Shown here piece by piece: positions 10,200 to 19,923 of a stretch of 64,000 nt of DNA; the first letter of the stretch is position 1; each line of letters starts with the position of its first letter. Position numbers and translations under genes: made by a program. The DNA is from Bacteroidetes bacterium OLB12. Its GTDB lineage: Bacteria; Bacteroidota; Bacteroidia; Cytophagales; Cyclobacteriaceae. Location of the stretch: assembly GCA_001567185.1 (NCBI GenBank), contig LNFR01000083.1, positions 18,014-82,013 on the forward strand, written 5' to 3'. Below the pieces are notes generated by a model. The model was given only the letters and a program-made list of their open reading frames with translations. It ran no database searches and was not told the origin of the DNA.

Positions 10200-10605
10200 T
10201 ACGAACGTATTTGTCTCAGCGCTCATCCAAAAATCCTATCCCTATCTTATTATACATGAATTATTTCTTACAGATAAAATCATGTTGTGTATTTCCGATC
10301 CTGTATTTGAAGAATACTATGCTGTTTTAGGTCGTAAAAAATTTTTTAAGATTTCCAGAATTTCACGAAAGAGCCAAAAAAATTACTAGCGATATAGAGA
10401 TTAAATCCACGCGATTTATCCCTAAAAAGAAAGTAACCATTATCACTGACGCGGGCGATAATAAATTTCTGGAACTGGCTTGGGAGAGTAAGGCTCACTT
10501 TCTAATAACCGATAACACAAGTGATTTTAAAAATCAAAAAAATATAGACGAACTCAAATTGTAACCCCGAAAGAATATTGGGAAGTATTCAAAACAAAAT
10601 TATAA
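10180..10605 (+). CDS. PIN domain toxin, COG1569-like (two frameshifts)
   Basis: A putative ribonuclease toxin of about 141 residues. The start MQRIVIDTNVFVSAL at 10180 carries the first PIN aspartate (IDTNVF). The frame breaks at the A run 10336-10341 (one A too many): correction gives GRKNFLRFPEFHERAKKIT, the classic PIN body, then ITDAGDNKFLELAWESKAHF with the catalytic Asp residues and FLITDNTSDF. A second break at the AAA 10556-10558 (one A short) restores IVTPKEYWEVFKTKL and the stop at 10603-10605. The two indels cancel in length. With both corrected the protein is full length, so errors are more likely than decay. Confidence 0.7.
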
Positions 10606-10614
10606 AGTTGTTCA

Positions 10615-11094
10615 ATGCGTATCCGAAAAGAAATAGCTCCATTTAACAGCAAGATGTTCACCTACATTACACTTATTGCCTTTGTCATTTTTAGTGGATT
10701 GATGATGGCCATGAAAGCACTGGATGGCGTACCGTTGTTTTCCATTTCTTACAGTTGGGTTTTCTCCTGCATCATCCAACCGCTCATCCTTGGTTATGTT
10801 TATTCGAATGCTTCGCGCAGATTAATCCTGTATGTAAACGATTACCAGCACATCGACTCTTTTAAAGAAAAACTTAATCAAAACATTCTGAACAAAGGTG
10901 TGCTGGCAGAACGAATTACTGAAACCGAATCGCGGTTTGTTGCCACCGGTTGGTTTTATAAATTGTTCAACCGCTGGAATGGCAGTGAAACCATTACGGT
11001 ACAATGGGGCGATGAAGTAGTTATTGCCGGTTCTTCCCGAATTGTATCGCAGGTGGAAGATTCTCTCATATGGAATCTCCAATTCCGGAATTAA
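10615..11094 (+). CDS. Small membrane protein of unknown function
   Basis: A 159-residue protein with two hydrophobic segments in the first 65 residues (MFTYITLIAFVIFSGLMMAM and a second around WVFSCIIQPLILGYVY), followed by a soluble C-terminal part of about 95 residues ending with SSRIVSQVEDSLIWNLQFRN. I do not recognise the family. It starts 9 bases after the PIN toxin on the same strand and lies within the accessory segment bounded by the duplicated gene tails, so it may be cargo of that segment. Confidence 0.55.
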   Translation: MRIRKEIAPFNSKMFTYITLIAFVIFSGLMMAMKALDGVPLFSISYSWVFSCIIQPLILGYVYSNASRRLILYVNDYQHIDSFKEKLNQNILNKGVLAERITETESRFVATGWFYKLFNRWNGSETITVQWGDEVVIAGSSRIVSQVEDSLIWNLQFRN

Positions 11095-11121
11095 AATTGA
11101 AGCGGATTAAAAAGCAAACGA

Positions 11122-11568
11122 TCAATCTCTATTGAAATATCTTTTGGCAAGAACAACGAGTACTACTCCTCCAATCAGAAGCATAATTGAAAGGGTGACG
11201 TCCTTATTATGGGCTTCTTCAAATGAATAAATTTCTTTATCCCCCTTTCTGATTCCATAAATCTTAAGTCCGTATAACCTTACAATAACCTCATCCCCTT
11301 TCCTGATTGATTTGATTAAATCTGAGTAATCCTGACTTGCTCGATAAATTGAGTAGGTGCCATGATTTTCTAGTTCAAGAATGCAGGAATTTCTATTGTA
11401 AGACCCCCCAGCTTGTATTTTACAGCTGATAACTTTTGTAAAGTATTCGCGCGTTTGCTTTTGAGTTGGGGCTTTATTATAACCAAAAATACCAGCCACA
11501 ATAAGGAGCCCACCAAGCGCATACCCAAAGAGTGTTCCCAGAACTTTAAATTCAATTGAATCGGACAT
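11122..11568 (-). CDS. Membrane protein of unknown function
   Basis: A 148-residue protein with an N-terminal membrane segment (FGYALGGLLIVAGIFGY), a central soluble domain of about 80 residues rich in beta strands (GSYNRNSCILELENHGTYSI) and a C-terminal membrane segment (LSIMLLIGGVVLVVLAKRYF). This membrane-domain-membrane plan recalls DUF3592-like proteins, but the match is only in shape. It is convergent with the preceding gene and sits in the same accessory segment. Confidence 0.5.
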   Translation of the reverse strand: MSDSIEFKVLGTLFGYALGGLLIVAGIFGYNKAPTQKQTREYFTKVISCKIQAGGSYNRNSCILELENHGTYSIYRASQDYSDLIKSIRKGDEVIVRLYGLKIYGIRKGDKEIYSFEEAHNKDVTLSIMLLIGGVVLVVLAKRYFNRD

Positions 11569-11612
11569 CTTGTGAAATTACAAATTTGTCTAATCTATTA
11601 CTCTTTTGGCTA

Positions 11613-11676
11613 CAACTTAGGCGCCAGCCACACAAACCCGATCGATTTTAAAACGAACTGGAAGTTTTATAAGTAG
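11613..11676. repeat. Recombination scar: fused tails of two neighbouring genes
   Basis: Positions 11613-11645 repeat, almost base for base, the 3' end of the minus-strand membrane-protein gene at 12215-12250 (encoding GFVWLAPKL and a stop). Positions 11643-11676 repeat the 3' end of the DUF885 gene at 9857-9890 (encoding DFKTNWKFYK and a stop). Each copy differs by one or two bases. The order, second-gene tail then first-gene tail in their original orientations, is what a tandem duplication of the DNA between those two tails would leave at its junction. Confidence 0.75.
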
Positions 11677-11691
11677 AAGGCATCAAAACTT

Positions 11692-12117
11692 TTAGTCCAC
11701 ATTCAATTCAGTTTTTGCAAGCATAGCCATTGCTTGATGCCAATTTTTGTAAGCAACCCAAACGCTGGAACACCATTCTCTGATTTTCCCGTCCCTTGCT
11801 TGGCCAGGCTCCGCTTTCAAAACATCAGATACGGTTACTTTGCCGCGCTGTTGGGGTAAGGAAAGGATTGTCCATGTCTTTTTGTTTCGTGCCAATTTCA
11901 TGTGTGCCAACTGAACCTGCTTGCCTGTATATGCTTTTTCAAGATACAGATATAAGCCAATGAGAGAAAATATCAAGGTTATTCGCTTTGTTTCATGGGT
12001 TGCATTTTGGGCTTGATATGCATCAACAACATGCTGATGAATGAAATAGGTTGTGTCCGGGTGCCCCAAGGTATAGTAAGAAAGTTCTTCAAATTCCTTA
12101 TCGTGTAATATATTCAT
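11692..12117 (-). CDS. DUF5946 family protein
   Basis: A 141-residue soluble protein matching the DUF5946 pattern: YYTLGHPDTTYFIHQHVVDAY near the N-terminus, LIGLYLYLEKAYTGKQVQLAH in the middle, and RGKVTVSDVLKAEPG followed by IREWCSSVWVAYKNW at the end. The function of DUF5946 is not known. It is the only gene of the second duplicated segment (11643-12250), between the scar and the tail of the next gene. Confidence 0.65.
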   Translation of the reverse strand: MNILHDKEFEELSYYTLGHPDTTYFIHQHVVDAYQAQNATHETKRITLIFSLIGLYLYLEKAYTGKQVQLAHMKLARNKKTWTILSLPQQRGKVTVSDVLKAEPGQARDGKIREWCSSVWVAYKNWHQAMAMLAKTELNVD

Positions 12118-12214
12118 GGTTTCCTCCTCTTAATCAATGCTACTCATATCCTGTCTCATGTCTAATATCAACCAGACATGAAAATAGGATTTTCGTTTTA
12201 TATAACAAGAAACA

Positions 12215-13911
12215 TCACAACTTAGGCGCCAGCCACACAAAGCCGATCGACAACACAAACAACACAAAAAACCAAAGCGGTTCAACAGAGCGGTGGATGG
12301 GTATGTCTTTACCGGATTTTAATACACCTCCGGCTTTTGCTTTTGTACTCGTTTGAAGGTTCGCGGCCCGCAAGGCCGTCCACGTGTTTGCCTCCGAAAC
12401 AAAAAAATTATATAAAACAGAATCGGTAGCCGACAGTACCTGATGCCATCCTCTCTCTTGAGGCCAGCCCGTGGTGCTCGCGTAGCCATCAATGAGGGCA
12501 TGCCCGCGCAAGGGCAACCGGATGCTGTCCAAATACAACCCGGGTTGTGGTAAAGACGAAAGAACTTCTATGACAAGAGGTTCGTTCGCGTACATTGGAA
12601 AAGGATTTTTAATCTTTATAGCTGTGGATTGCATGGAAAGGCGGGCCAGCTTTTCTATCACCTCAGTCCATAAATGATTGTAGAAGCGACTTTGCCCTTT
12701 GCCAATCAGCGGGTACGTTTCCGTCAGCAACTGGTATCCCACGTTGCCTGCACCTTCCATTTTATATCCGGATAGCACGCGGTTCTTATTCGCCACAATG
12801 GAAAAATCTTTAGATGTTACCGGCCATGCGGGCAGGGTAAGCGTTTGCGTTTCGAAGGTCAACTGCGCGGTGTCGGCAGCAACTTTCGTAAACATAAAAC
12901 CAAAAGGAGGTTTTGCCAATTCACTTTCGGCAGGCAGCCACAGTACGCCCAACCCGTTGCGCACCGCATCACGAACGGCCGTAGCATCGCTTCCCGCGCT
13001 TTCGTTGGCAAGCACCAGCAAATCAAAACCATTTAACAAATCCGAAGTAATCCGCGTAAGCGAGGCTGGCTCACGATTGCCGTACTCATACCTGAAATTG
13101 TTTTTCGAAATTTGGGTGCGCACAATTACCCGATGACCCTGATCGATTAAAAAATTTTTAAGTAGCGAATCTCCGCAGACGGATAATCCTGAAGAATCAA
13201 CACATCCAACGGTTGGGGGGGCTGAATTTCCAACGGCAACATTTCGCTTTTACCCTCCGCTTCCAATTCATATAAAAATTTACCGGGTTGCTGCGGTGTA
13301 AACGAAAGTTGAAACGCTCCCGGCTTTACCGCAACTGAATCAATCCTTCCTTCCGGGCCAATCAACGTCAGGTTGGTGGCTTCACCGATCCATTCTCCGT
13401 AAAACGTTACTTTGCGATTGGCAACTATTCTTGGCGGAACCTGCAGCCGCGTGATGCCTTTTGGTAGTTGTCCCTGCAAAAAATAAAAACCTGAATCGGG
13501 CAACACGTACGCAGGCAATCCTGTGCCCAGAACAAACCGGATCTGATCCCGGTATTCCAACAACTGGTTGAGGTGTTCCAACTGTTGCCCCGATCCGTTT
13601 CCTGTAACATCCGGTGTAATCAGCACATGGCTTTGCGGATAAATTTTTGTAAGACTGTCGGCTGTGGATGGATTATAGCCCGGAGTGAGCACAATCACTC
13701 CTTCCGAACCTGCATGCGTGGAATAAGATGGGCGCAGCACAAACGCCATCAGACTGAGTGTGGCTATCAGCAATGCCATCCATCGCGCCACTAAAAATCT
13801 TGCCTCTCGTTTCCATTCTAACCAACCAAAAAAAAGCAATAACGCACCCGCTACTGCGATGACCACACCGACAGGAAACTGGGAGTTAAATTGGATGGCC
13901 GCGCTAATCAT
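12215..13911 (-). CDS. Large membrane-anchored protein ending the MoxR/Bat-type operon (one frameshift)
   Basis: About 565 residues once corrected. It starts at 13911 with two membrane helices (PVGVVIAVAGALLLFFGWLE and a second), then carries a long exported region and a C-terminal helix (WFFVLFVLSIGFVWLAPKL). The central part (LLNGFDLLVLANESAG, VRDAVRNGLGVLWLPA) has the look of a glutamine-amidotransferase-like fold as found in last genes of such operons, without a visible catalytic triad. The frame breaks at the T run 13155-13159 (plus-strand view); adding one T joins YLKNFLIDQGHRVIV. The start overlaps the DUF4175 stop by 8 bases, so translation is probably coupled. Confidence 0.7.
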
Positions 13912-16138
13912 TCAAACTTTTTAAGAATTGCTGATCGAGCGGATGCACCGCTTGTTTCTTTTCAGAAGGTGTCTCCTGCCCCTCGGCCAGCTGCATAAAA
14001 ATCGTGCGCAACGCAGCCACGCGGGCGAGCCGTTCCGTTTCCGGTAAATTGTCTTCGGTCAGGTTTTTCACGATGGATAATCCGTGCAAATATTTTTCAG
14101 GATGCTCAAGGGCTGCAGCGGCCAGTTCGTTACCCGCTATTGTCAAGATGGTTTTGTCCTGATCGGTAAAGGGTTTACGATCCAGCATCCATCGCTCCAG
14201 CACTTGCTGTGCCTGGCGAATGGCGGGATAATCTTGTTTATCCGGTTGAAGGGAAGTTCCGGTATAAGATCTCACTTCAGCTAAATCACCACTCAATCGT
14301 TTCTCTTCTTTTAACGGGGGCGGATCAAACCCGGTGCGATGCACATAAATGCGCGAGTCGTTGCTGATCTCTTTTAACAATTTCAACGCAGTGTATTGAT
14401 ACGGCAATGATTTTTCAGGTTCGTACAATCGCAAATACAACTCCGCATCCCACATCACCGTAAGGGCCGCTTTCAGTTTGGCGCGCACCGATTCAATAAA
14501 GAACGTAGCGGTTTCGCCATCGTCATGCTGATGCGCAAAAGCGGCAAGCGGATCTTTTTCATTTCCCTCGTGTTCATGATCGTGCGCATCGGTGGTTGTC
14601 TTTTTCTGCTCAACCAGGTTGTGCTCGTTCTCTGTATCGTGCTGGTGGCTCAGCCGCTGAAGCGTTTCTTCGGTGGTCTCGTCTTTATCCAGGTCGGCCG
14701 CAGACAATACCACGCCTCCAATCTGGTCTTCAAATTCTTCGCCCATAAATTGTCCATACCGCAAGCGCAGCACTTTCTGATCATAACCCAATTCGTTGCT
14801 GGTCGATTTGAATTGTTGTGTGGTAATCTTCTTTTTCTCCTTCAGCAGTTTTTCCGTATCAATAATGATTTGCCGCTGACTGCGAAAATATTCCGGCATC
14901 AGATCAACCCCCAGGCCTTCATCTTCTACCACGTTGTATTGCGTAGTGTCTTGTATGGCGATAAAATAGGTTTCCGTGCGCGAGTAATTGGGCGTGGGTA
15001 TTTTAATATCAGTCGCCTCTATATAAAAATAAAGTTCATCGCCCGGCTCTAATCCCAGCTTGATCAGATCTAATACAACCGATGCCTGCACCTGCTTGCC
15101 GCTGATCCGCACGGGGTTATCAAACTTCAATCGCTCTTCACGAAATTTTACCGACTCGCCACTGCCTTTGCTTACTGTGGCAATTACAGCCGCATCGGCC
15201 AAACCAAAATCATCCTGCAACGAAGCCCGCACATCTACTTTAAGCGGATTTGTAAACTCAAACTTTGTAAACTGCTCCAGGTTTGTGATGTCAAGTTTTG
15301 GGGACTGATCTTTGATGATTTCGATTTTATAATAATCCGAACGAATCCATTTCTCCTTGTCCTTCCAGGTTAATTGATAAAATCCCGACTCATTTACTTT
15401 GCGCGTGTGGATCTTCTCTTTCTCAGTTGATGCCAGCGTAACCGTATCGCGTCCGGAAAAAATCAACACAGCCGGAGCCGGCTTATTCAAGGATACCTTC
15501 CACGTTACCACACTTCCTTCAGGCACTACCAGGTGCAACTCTTTTGCGATAAAGAGCGGTTGACTCGTGTAAGTTGGCGGAGTGATAGTAACCACCATGG
15601 ATTCCAGTTTTACTTCTTCAACGGTTGTGTTAAGTTCGGCAATCGTCTCTTTCATTTCACGGCTTTGCACATCAGCCGAAGGATTGAATGCCATCAGCAA
15701 CAGACCTACCAACACACAGGCCCCGGAAATTAAACCGGTAGTGCGCGAGGCGGTAGGTAATTTTACTTGCGGATACAACTGATCAAACCGCGATTGAACG
15801 CGCCCCAGCTGTACCTGTTGCAAAAGACTTAAGGCGGCAGGCTCCATTAACATCAGATCGGCACTTTCTTCTAAAACCGGGTAATGTGCATTGAGGTAAG
15901 ACACCAGGTAGTGCGCATTGGACTCAAAGAGATTTTTAGATTTTGCCAATCGCCACCCGATCGCCAGCGTGGAAACAATCACCACCGGAATTTGTATGCC
16001 TAACTCTACACGAAACCATGCAAGTGTTGCCCAGATCAAAAAACCAATTGCCAAAGAAAGCAGCGCAACCTCTGCACTTCGTGTAAGCGTAAGGCGTGTG
16101 CTCAGTTGTACCAGGCGATATGGTAGTTGAGTTTTCAT
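13904..16138 (-). CDS. DUF4175 family membrane protein
   Basis: About 744 residues from the ATG at 16138 (MKTQLPYRLVQLS), which overlaps the stop of the BatA-like gene by four bases in the ATGA arrangement; a longer reading to 16207 exists but would overlap far into that gene. Two N-terminal helices (VALLSLAIGFLIWATLAWF and IPVVIVSTLAIGWRL) are followed by a third near residue 150 and then a long exported region. A His/Asp/Glu-rich stretch (LSHQHDTENEHNLVEQ through DAHDHEHEGNEKD) near residues 530-580 could bind metal. DUF4175 proteins accompany MoxR/DUF58 genes in Bacteroidota; molecular role unknown. Confidence 0.75.
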   Translation of the reverse strand: MKTQLPYRLVQLSTRLTLTRSAEVALLSLAIGFLIWATLAWFRVELGIQIPVVIVSTLAIGWRLAKSKNLFESNAHYLVSYLNAHYPVLEESADLMLMEPAALSLLQQVQLGRVQSRFDQLYPQVKLPTASRTTGLISGACVLVGLLLMAFNPSADVQSREMKETIAELNTTVEEVKLESMVVTITPPTYTSQPLFIAKELHLVVPEGSVVTWKVSLNKPAPAVLIFSGRDTVTLASTEKEKIHTRKVNESGFYQLTWKDKEKWIRSDYYKIEIIKDQSPKLDITNLEQFTKFEFTNPLKVDVRASLQDDFGLADAAVIATVSKGSGESVKFREERLKFDNPVRISGKQVQASVVLDLIKLGLEPGDELYFYIEATDIKIPTPNYSRTETYFIAIQDTTQYNVVEDEGLGVDLMPEYFRSQRQIIIDTEKLLKEKKKITTQQFKSTSNELGYDQKVLRLRYGQFMGEEFEDQIGGVVLSAADLDKDETTEETLQRLSHQHDTENEHNLVEQKKTTTDAHDHEHEGNEKDPLAAFAHQHDDGETATFFIESVRAKLKAALTVMWDAELYLRLYEPEKSLPYQYTALKLLKEISNDSRIYVHRTGFDPPPLKEEKRLSGDLAEVRSYTGTSLQPDKQDYPAIRQAQQVLERWMLDRKPFTDQDKTILTIAGNELAAAALEHPEKYLHGLSIVKNLTEDNLPETERLARVAALRTIFMQLAEGQETPSEKKQAVHPLDQQFLKSLND

Positions 16139-17301
16139 TGCCTGCGCACAAATGCTAAAATCCTCTCGGCTACGAGTGAAACAAGAAACAAAATGAACAA
16201 CGGCCAACTCACTTTTTCCGATGCACCGCCCATCGCCCTGGCTTGTGTGGAAGTTGTTAGTTGCTGACTGGATATTGACCTGCGGTCGTTCGCAGCAATT
16301 ACCTGTTCCGTTTCCGGATGGGTTGTTAACAGCGAAGCTAATTGAACCGTGAAGTTTTCCTGTATGGCTCTTTCCATTGTTAAGTCATGCACCCTCCATT
16401 GCTTTGCAGCAACCTGCTCTAAAAGTTTTCCTGCGGTAGCTTTTACCACAATTACGTTTGCCTGCGTTGCCGGAATTGTTTTTCCCGACAACCAGAATAC
16501 CCAATCGGCCTGGGCGATTTCGGTTGTAACCATTTCGATGGGCAGTATCTTTTTGATGGCGGTTAATGATGCCTCCACAAGGCGCGTTTCTGATTCAAAG
16601 CCTTTATCCGCCTGGATGGCAACCTGTATTGGTGCCCATGTACGCAAGGTATCTGGCAAAGCAGCAACCGTATCCGTTACGAACCGTGTATGTGATGAAT
16701 TTGAAATTCCGTTTCTTACTATATTGAATTTGCTTTGCTTCACCCCAAAGGTTGAAAACCTGTGCTCCGGCAACTCAAAAGTTTGCCAGGAAATTTGATC
16801 AGGCAAAGGTTGAAGCGCGCCATTAAAATTTTTCAACAAACTTGCTGAGACCACAACCGCCTCGCTTAATCTCTGCGTCTTCAACTCGTTTATTACTTGC
16901 CAATAATTTTGCAACGGCTCCGGACTTTGATCTTTCGTGGGGAATCCGGTGGCCATCCAATGCCATTCGTAGCCTTGTGCCTGCAGGCTATCGGCAAACG
17001 TGTTTGCTTCCTGATGCCCGATGAGTATCGGATCGTACACCAGCCATTTTTTCTGTTCGCCTGTGTTCAACATTAATCCGGCCAGCAACAACACAAACAA
17101 CAGCAATACCCACAGTCGCAACGCCAGCAACACCAGTTCATTTAATTTTATTCCCCGAAATTGTTGAGAGGCACTTTCGTGCAGATGTCGTAAACTCCCC
17201 ATTGGAATTACGCGGCCCTCCTTGCGACTAAGCAAATGAATGGCAATTGGAATTGATAATGCCAGGAATGCCCAGAGATATGCAGGTTGTGCCAACATCA
17301 T
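16135..17301 (-). CDS. BatA-domain membrane protein
   Basis: A 388-residue protein that starts with the BatA (aerotolerance-type) N-terminal domain: MMLAQPAYLWAFLALSIPIA, then IHLLSRKEGRVIPMGSLRHL and a second helix (LVLLALRLWVLLLFVLLLAG). The middle is exported and lacks a visible MIDAS DxSxS motif. It ends with a C-terminal helix (SWPLFILFLVSLVAERILAF). The start overlaps the DUF58 stop by four bases and its stop overlaps the DUF4175 start, so the three are translated as a unit. It probably forms a membrane complex with the DUF58 and DUF4175 products; that is inference from gene order. Confidence 0.8.
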   Translation of the reverse strand: MMLAQPAYLWAFLALSIPIAIHLLSRKEGRVIPMGSLRHLHESASQQFRGIKLNELVLLALRLWVLLLFVLLLAGLMLNTGEQKKWLVYDPILIGHQEANTFADSLQAQGYEWHWMATGFPTKDQSPEPLQNYWQVINELKTQRLSEAVVVSASLLKNFNGALQPLPDQISWQTFELPEHRFSTFGVKQSKFNIVRNGISNSSHTRFVTDTVAALPDTLRTWAPIQVAIQADKGFESETRLVEASLTAIKKILPIEMVTTEIAQADWVFWLSGKTIPATQANVIVVKATAGKLLEQVAAKQWRVHDLTMERAIQENFTVQLASLLTTHPETEQVIAANDRRSISSQQLTTSTQARAMGGASEKVSWPLFILFLVSLVAERILAFVRRQ

Positions 17302-18197
17302 CGCGCTAATCGCTTACGGGTAACTAAAAAATCGCGCAGCACACTATCTGCTCCTTGTTGCAAGGTTACCACGTGATAGCTGATGTCCTTCTCCAACATC
17401 CACATGCGGGTGTTTTGTATCCACGCAGCCACGCGTGCGGCATACTCTTTTCTCTGTAGCACGGTGTTCACTTTGGTGCGGGCCTTTGTCTCAAGGTCTT
17501 CGAATGTTAAGGAGCCTTCGTATTCCAGTTCCAGTTCCTGTTTGCCCATCAGGTGAAAAATGACCACTTCGTTGCGCGGGGTTTTCAATCGCGAAATAAA
17601 GTTCAGCAAATCACCATCGGCATCGTATAAGTCGGTAAAGAAAACAATCATCTCTTTTCCGTGGTGATCAAACAGTTGTTCTTCACGACCGGAGCTTTCC
17701 CACTTGCCTTCACTTTGTATGTTAATCAACTCCAGCAAAAACCGCATGAACTGCTGCTGTTCAAATCGCGGTAGCAGGGCTTTTATTTGTTTATCGTTTA
17801 CCGCAAACAAACCAAACGTATCGCTTTGCTTGCGCGCCAGAAATGCCAGGGCTGCCATCAGCACTTTGGCAAACTGAAGTTTACTGAGGCCGTCTTCGGC
17901 ATAAGCCATTGAGCGGCTGGCATCCAACATAAACTTTACCGTGATGTTGGTTTCGATTTCTGCTTCTTTAATGTAATAGCGTTCAGAGCGGGCAAACATT
18001 TTCCAATCGAGTTGGCGCAAATCATCGCCCGGCTGGTAATTGCGATACTGACTAAACTCCTGCCCCGAGCCCACCGACTGGCTTTTATTGCTGCCACTCA
18101 TGAAGCCCTCTACTATTACGCGCGCAATAAGTTCCAATCCGCTTACTGTATTTAATACAGCGGGATTCAGCAACTCTTTGACGCGCGCATCAATCAT
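17298..18197 (-). CDS. DUF58 domain protein (vWA-like)
   Basis: A 299-residue soluble protein. The DUF58 signature is clear: YQPGDDLRQLDWKMFARSER near residue 55, followed by a von Willebrand A-like fold with the MIDAS motif FMLDASRSM (DxSxS) near residue 92 and FFTDLYDADGD further on. DUF58 proteins are the usual partners of MoxR AAA+ ATPases. Its start overlaps the MoxR stop by four bases. It would be a metal-dependent adaptor between MoxR and the membrane proteins encoded downstream. Confidence 0.85.
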   Translation of the reverse strand: MIDARVKELLNPAVLNTVSGLELIARVIVEGFMSGSNKSQSVGSGQEFSQYRNYQPGDDLRQLDWKMFARSERYYIKEAEIETNITVKFMLDASRSMAYAEDGLSKLQFAKVLMAALAFLARKQSDTFGLFAVNDKQIKALLPRFEQQQFMRFLLELINIQSEGKWESSGREEQLFDHHGKEMIVFFTDLYDADGDLLNFISRLKTPRNEVVIFHLMGKQELELEYEGSLTFEDLETKARTKVNTVLQRKEYAARVAAWIQNTRMWMLEKDISYHVVTLQQGADSVLRDFLVTRKRLAR

Positions 18198-19210
18198 TGG
18201 ATTATGAATTTTGTGCGATGCGTATGTTTTTCAAGCAAGTGCGTGGTTACATCATCGGATGTAATCCCCTCTGCTTCTGCTTTAAAGTTGGTGAGTATGC
18301 GATGCCGCAACACCGGAAATGCTACACTGCGAATATCTTCCTGTGTAACCGCTAATCTTCCTGACAACAACGCGCGGGCTTTTGCCGTGAGAATCATCGC
18401 TTGCCCGGCACGCGGACCGGCACCCCAACGTACCCAATCGCGCACATATTTTACATCTGTTTCTTTGGGGCGCGTGGCGCGCACAAGATCACTCACCCAA
18501 CCAATCAAATCAGCATTGATGTGAACTTCGCGTACAAACTTTTGTGCTTCCAGAATTTTATGGCCTTCCATTACACGCTCGATGGCTGCGCCTTTTCGGC
18601 CCGTGGTGCCGGCAAGGATGGCGCGTTCTTCTTCGGAGGTTGGATAATTTACTTTGATGTATAACAGGAAGCGATCGAGCTGCGCTTCGGGCAGGGGAAA
18701 TGTTCCTGCTTGTTCAATCGGGTTTTGTGTGGCGAGAATGAAAAAGGGGCGATCGAGCGGATAGGTTACACCGCCATACGTTACCTCAAACTCCTGCATG
18801 GCTTCGAGCAAAGCCGATTGGGTTTTGGGCGAGGTGCGGTTAATCTCATCGGCCAGAATGATGTTGGCGAAGATGGGCCCTTTATTGAATTTGAAAACCC
18901 GCTTGCCGGTTCCATGATCTTCCTCCAGGATTTCCGTTCCGATGATGTCGGTAGGCATTAAGTCGGGCGTAAACTGAATGCGTTTAAACTTCAGATCAAT
19001 GGCTTCGGAAAGCGAACGGATCATTAAGGTTTTGGCCAGGCCGGGCACCCCTTCCAGCAAGCCGTGTCCACCGGCCAGAAAGGTAATCAACAACTGGTCG
19101 ATGATTTCTTCCTGGCCTACAATGGTTTTGTGAATCTCCTGCTTGAGTTTACCCAGGCTGGCAATTACTTCCTGTACTGATTTTTCTGCGGTGCTTACTG
19201 CTGTCTCCAT
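18194..19210 (-). CDS. MoxR family AAA+ ATPase
   Basis: A 338-residue AAA+ ATPase. Walker A is GVPGLAKT near residue 57, Walker B is ILADEINRTSPKTQSALLEA, with sensor 1 in FFILATQNPIEQAGTFPLPEAQLDRF and a C-terminal lid domain. MoxR ATPases act as chaperones for maturation of metal-bound or vWA-containing partners. It sits between DUF4159 (two-base gap) and DUF58 (four-base overlap), so it belongs to the same operon. Frame and length are normal. Confidence 0.9.
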   Translation of the reverse strand: METAVSTAEKSVQEVIASLGKLKQEIHKTIVGQEEIIDQLLITFLAGGHGLLEGVPGLAKTLMIRSLSEAIDLKFKRIQFTPDLMPTDIIGTEILEEDHGTGKRVFKFNKGPIFANIILADEINRTSPKTQSALLEAMQEFEVTYGGVTYPLDRPFFILATQNPIEQAGTFPLPEAQLDRFLLYIKVNYPTSEEERAILAGTTGRKGAAIERVMEGHKILEAQKFVREVHINADLIGWVSDLVRATRPKETDVKYVRDWVRWGAGPRAGQAMILTAKARALLSGRLAVTQEDIRSVAFPVLRHRILTNFKAEAEGITSDDVTTHLLEKHTHRTKFIIQ

Positions 19211-19212
19211 GG

Positions 19213-19839
19213 TTATCTTGTCAAAGCGTACATAATAATATTTACACTAAAGCGTGTGTTATCAATTTTATAAAAACGTTTGTTGCGAAAGTCATAATCC
19301 CATTCGCAGCCATAGTCTTTGTTGCTGTATAAAACACCTATGCGGTTGTTCACTTCAATGGCTTTCAGGTAATCGTGTACAATGTCATCGCCCCAGCCAT
19401 TCAGCTCCTGGGCTGTTGTGGGCGGACCATCAAACTGAAAAAAGGAAGAATAAAGCGCATGGTTATTGGGAATCTTTTTCAACGCATTTTTTCCAAAGGT
19501 ACGCTCCATTTCAGTCTCGAACGATTTGGCAAACAAACCGTCTATGTCGTGGTTGCAGTCATCCACAAACACAAAGCCTCCGCTCTCCACATACTTTTTA
19601 AAATTTTCGCGCTCTTGTGCAGTAAACTCTACCAGCTTGTGGCCGCTTAGGTAACAAAAAGGGCAACGGAAAATCTCATCGCTGGAAAGTGAAACGATAT
19701 TTTCGTTGGTATCAATTTTAAGCGTGGTATATTCAATAAGCGAGTTGAGCACGTTCACAGGCATGCGCTGGTCCACATCCCAATCGCCCGATTCATATTG
19801 AATGCGTGTAAAGAAAAACTTATTGCCAGCCCGTGTCAT
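19213..19839 (-). CDS. DUF4159 family protein
   Basis: A 208-residue protein of the DUF4159 family, recognised from FFFTRIQYESGDWDVDQRMP at the start, FCYLSGHKLVEFTAQE and FVFVDDCNHDIDGLF in the middle and GVLYSNKDYGCEWDYDF near the end. The fold is glutamine-amidotransferase-like. No signal peptide is encoded; the product begins MTRAGNKFFFTR. It heads the tightly packed MoxR gene set, and about 215 bases separate it from the TldE gene upstream, including a palindromic repeat. Function unknown beyond the genomic association. Confidence 0.8.
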   Translation of the reverse strand: MTRAGNKFFFTRIQYESGDWDVDQRMPVNVLNSLIEYTTLKIDTNENIVSLSSDEIFRCPFCYLSGHKLVEFTAQERENFKKYVESGGFVFVDDCNHDIDGLFAKSFETEMERTFGKNALKKIPNNHALYSSFFQFDGPPTTAQELNGWGDDIVHDYLKAIEVNNRIGVLYSNKDYGCEWDYDFRNKRFYKIDNTRFSVNIIMYALTR

Positions 19840-19923
19840 TGCCGAATTGCAACCTGCAATTTTGGATTTTATACGCTCAGATAACTACTCTGGAGCCTAC
19901 ATTTATATGAGTGGCATTGAATT

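Noticed and set aside
14525-15052. A 175-codon plus-strand open frame opposite the DUF4175 gene
   Set aside because: Antisense shadow of a conserved operon gene; the predicted protein has no recognisable motif.
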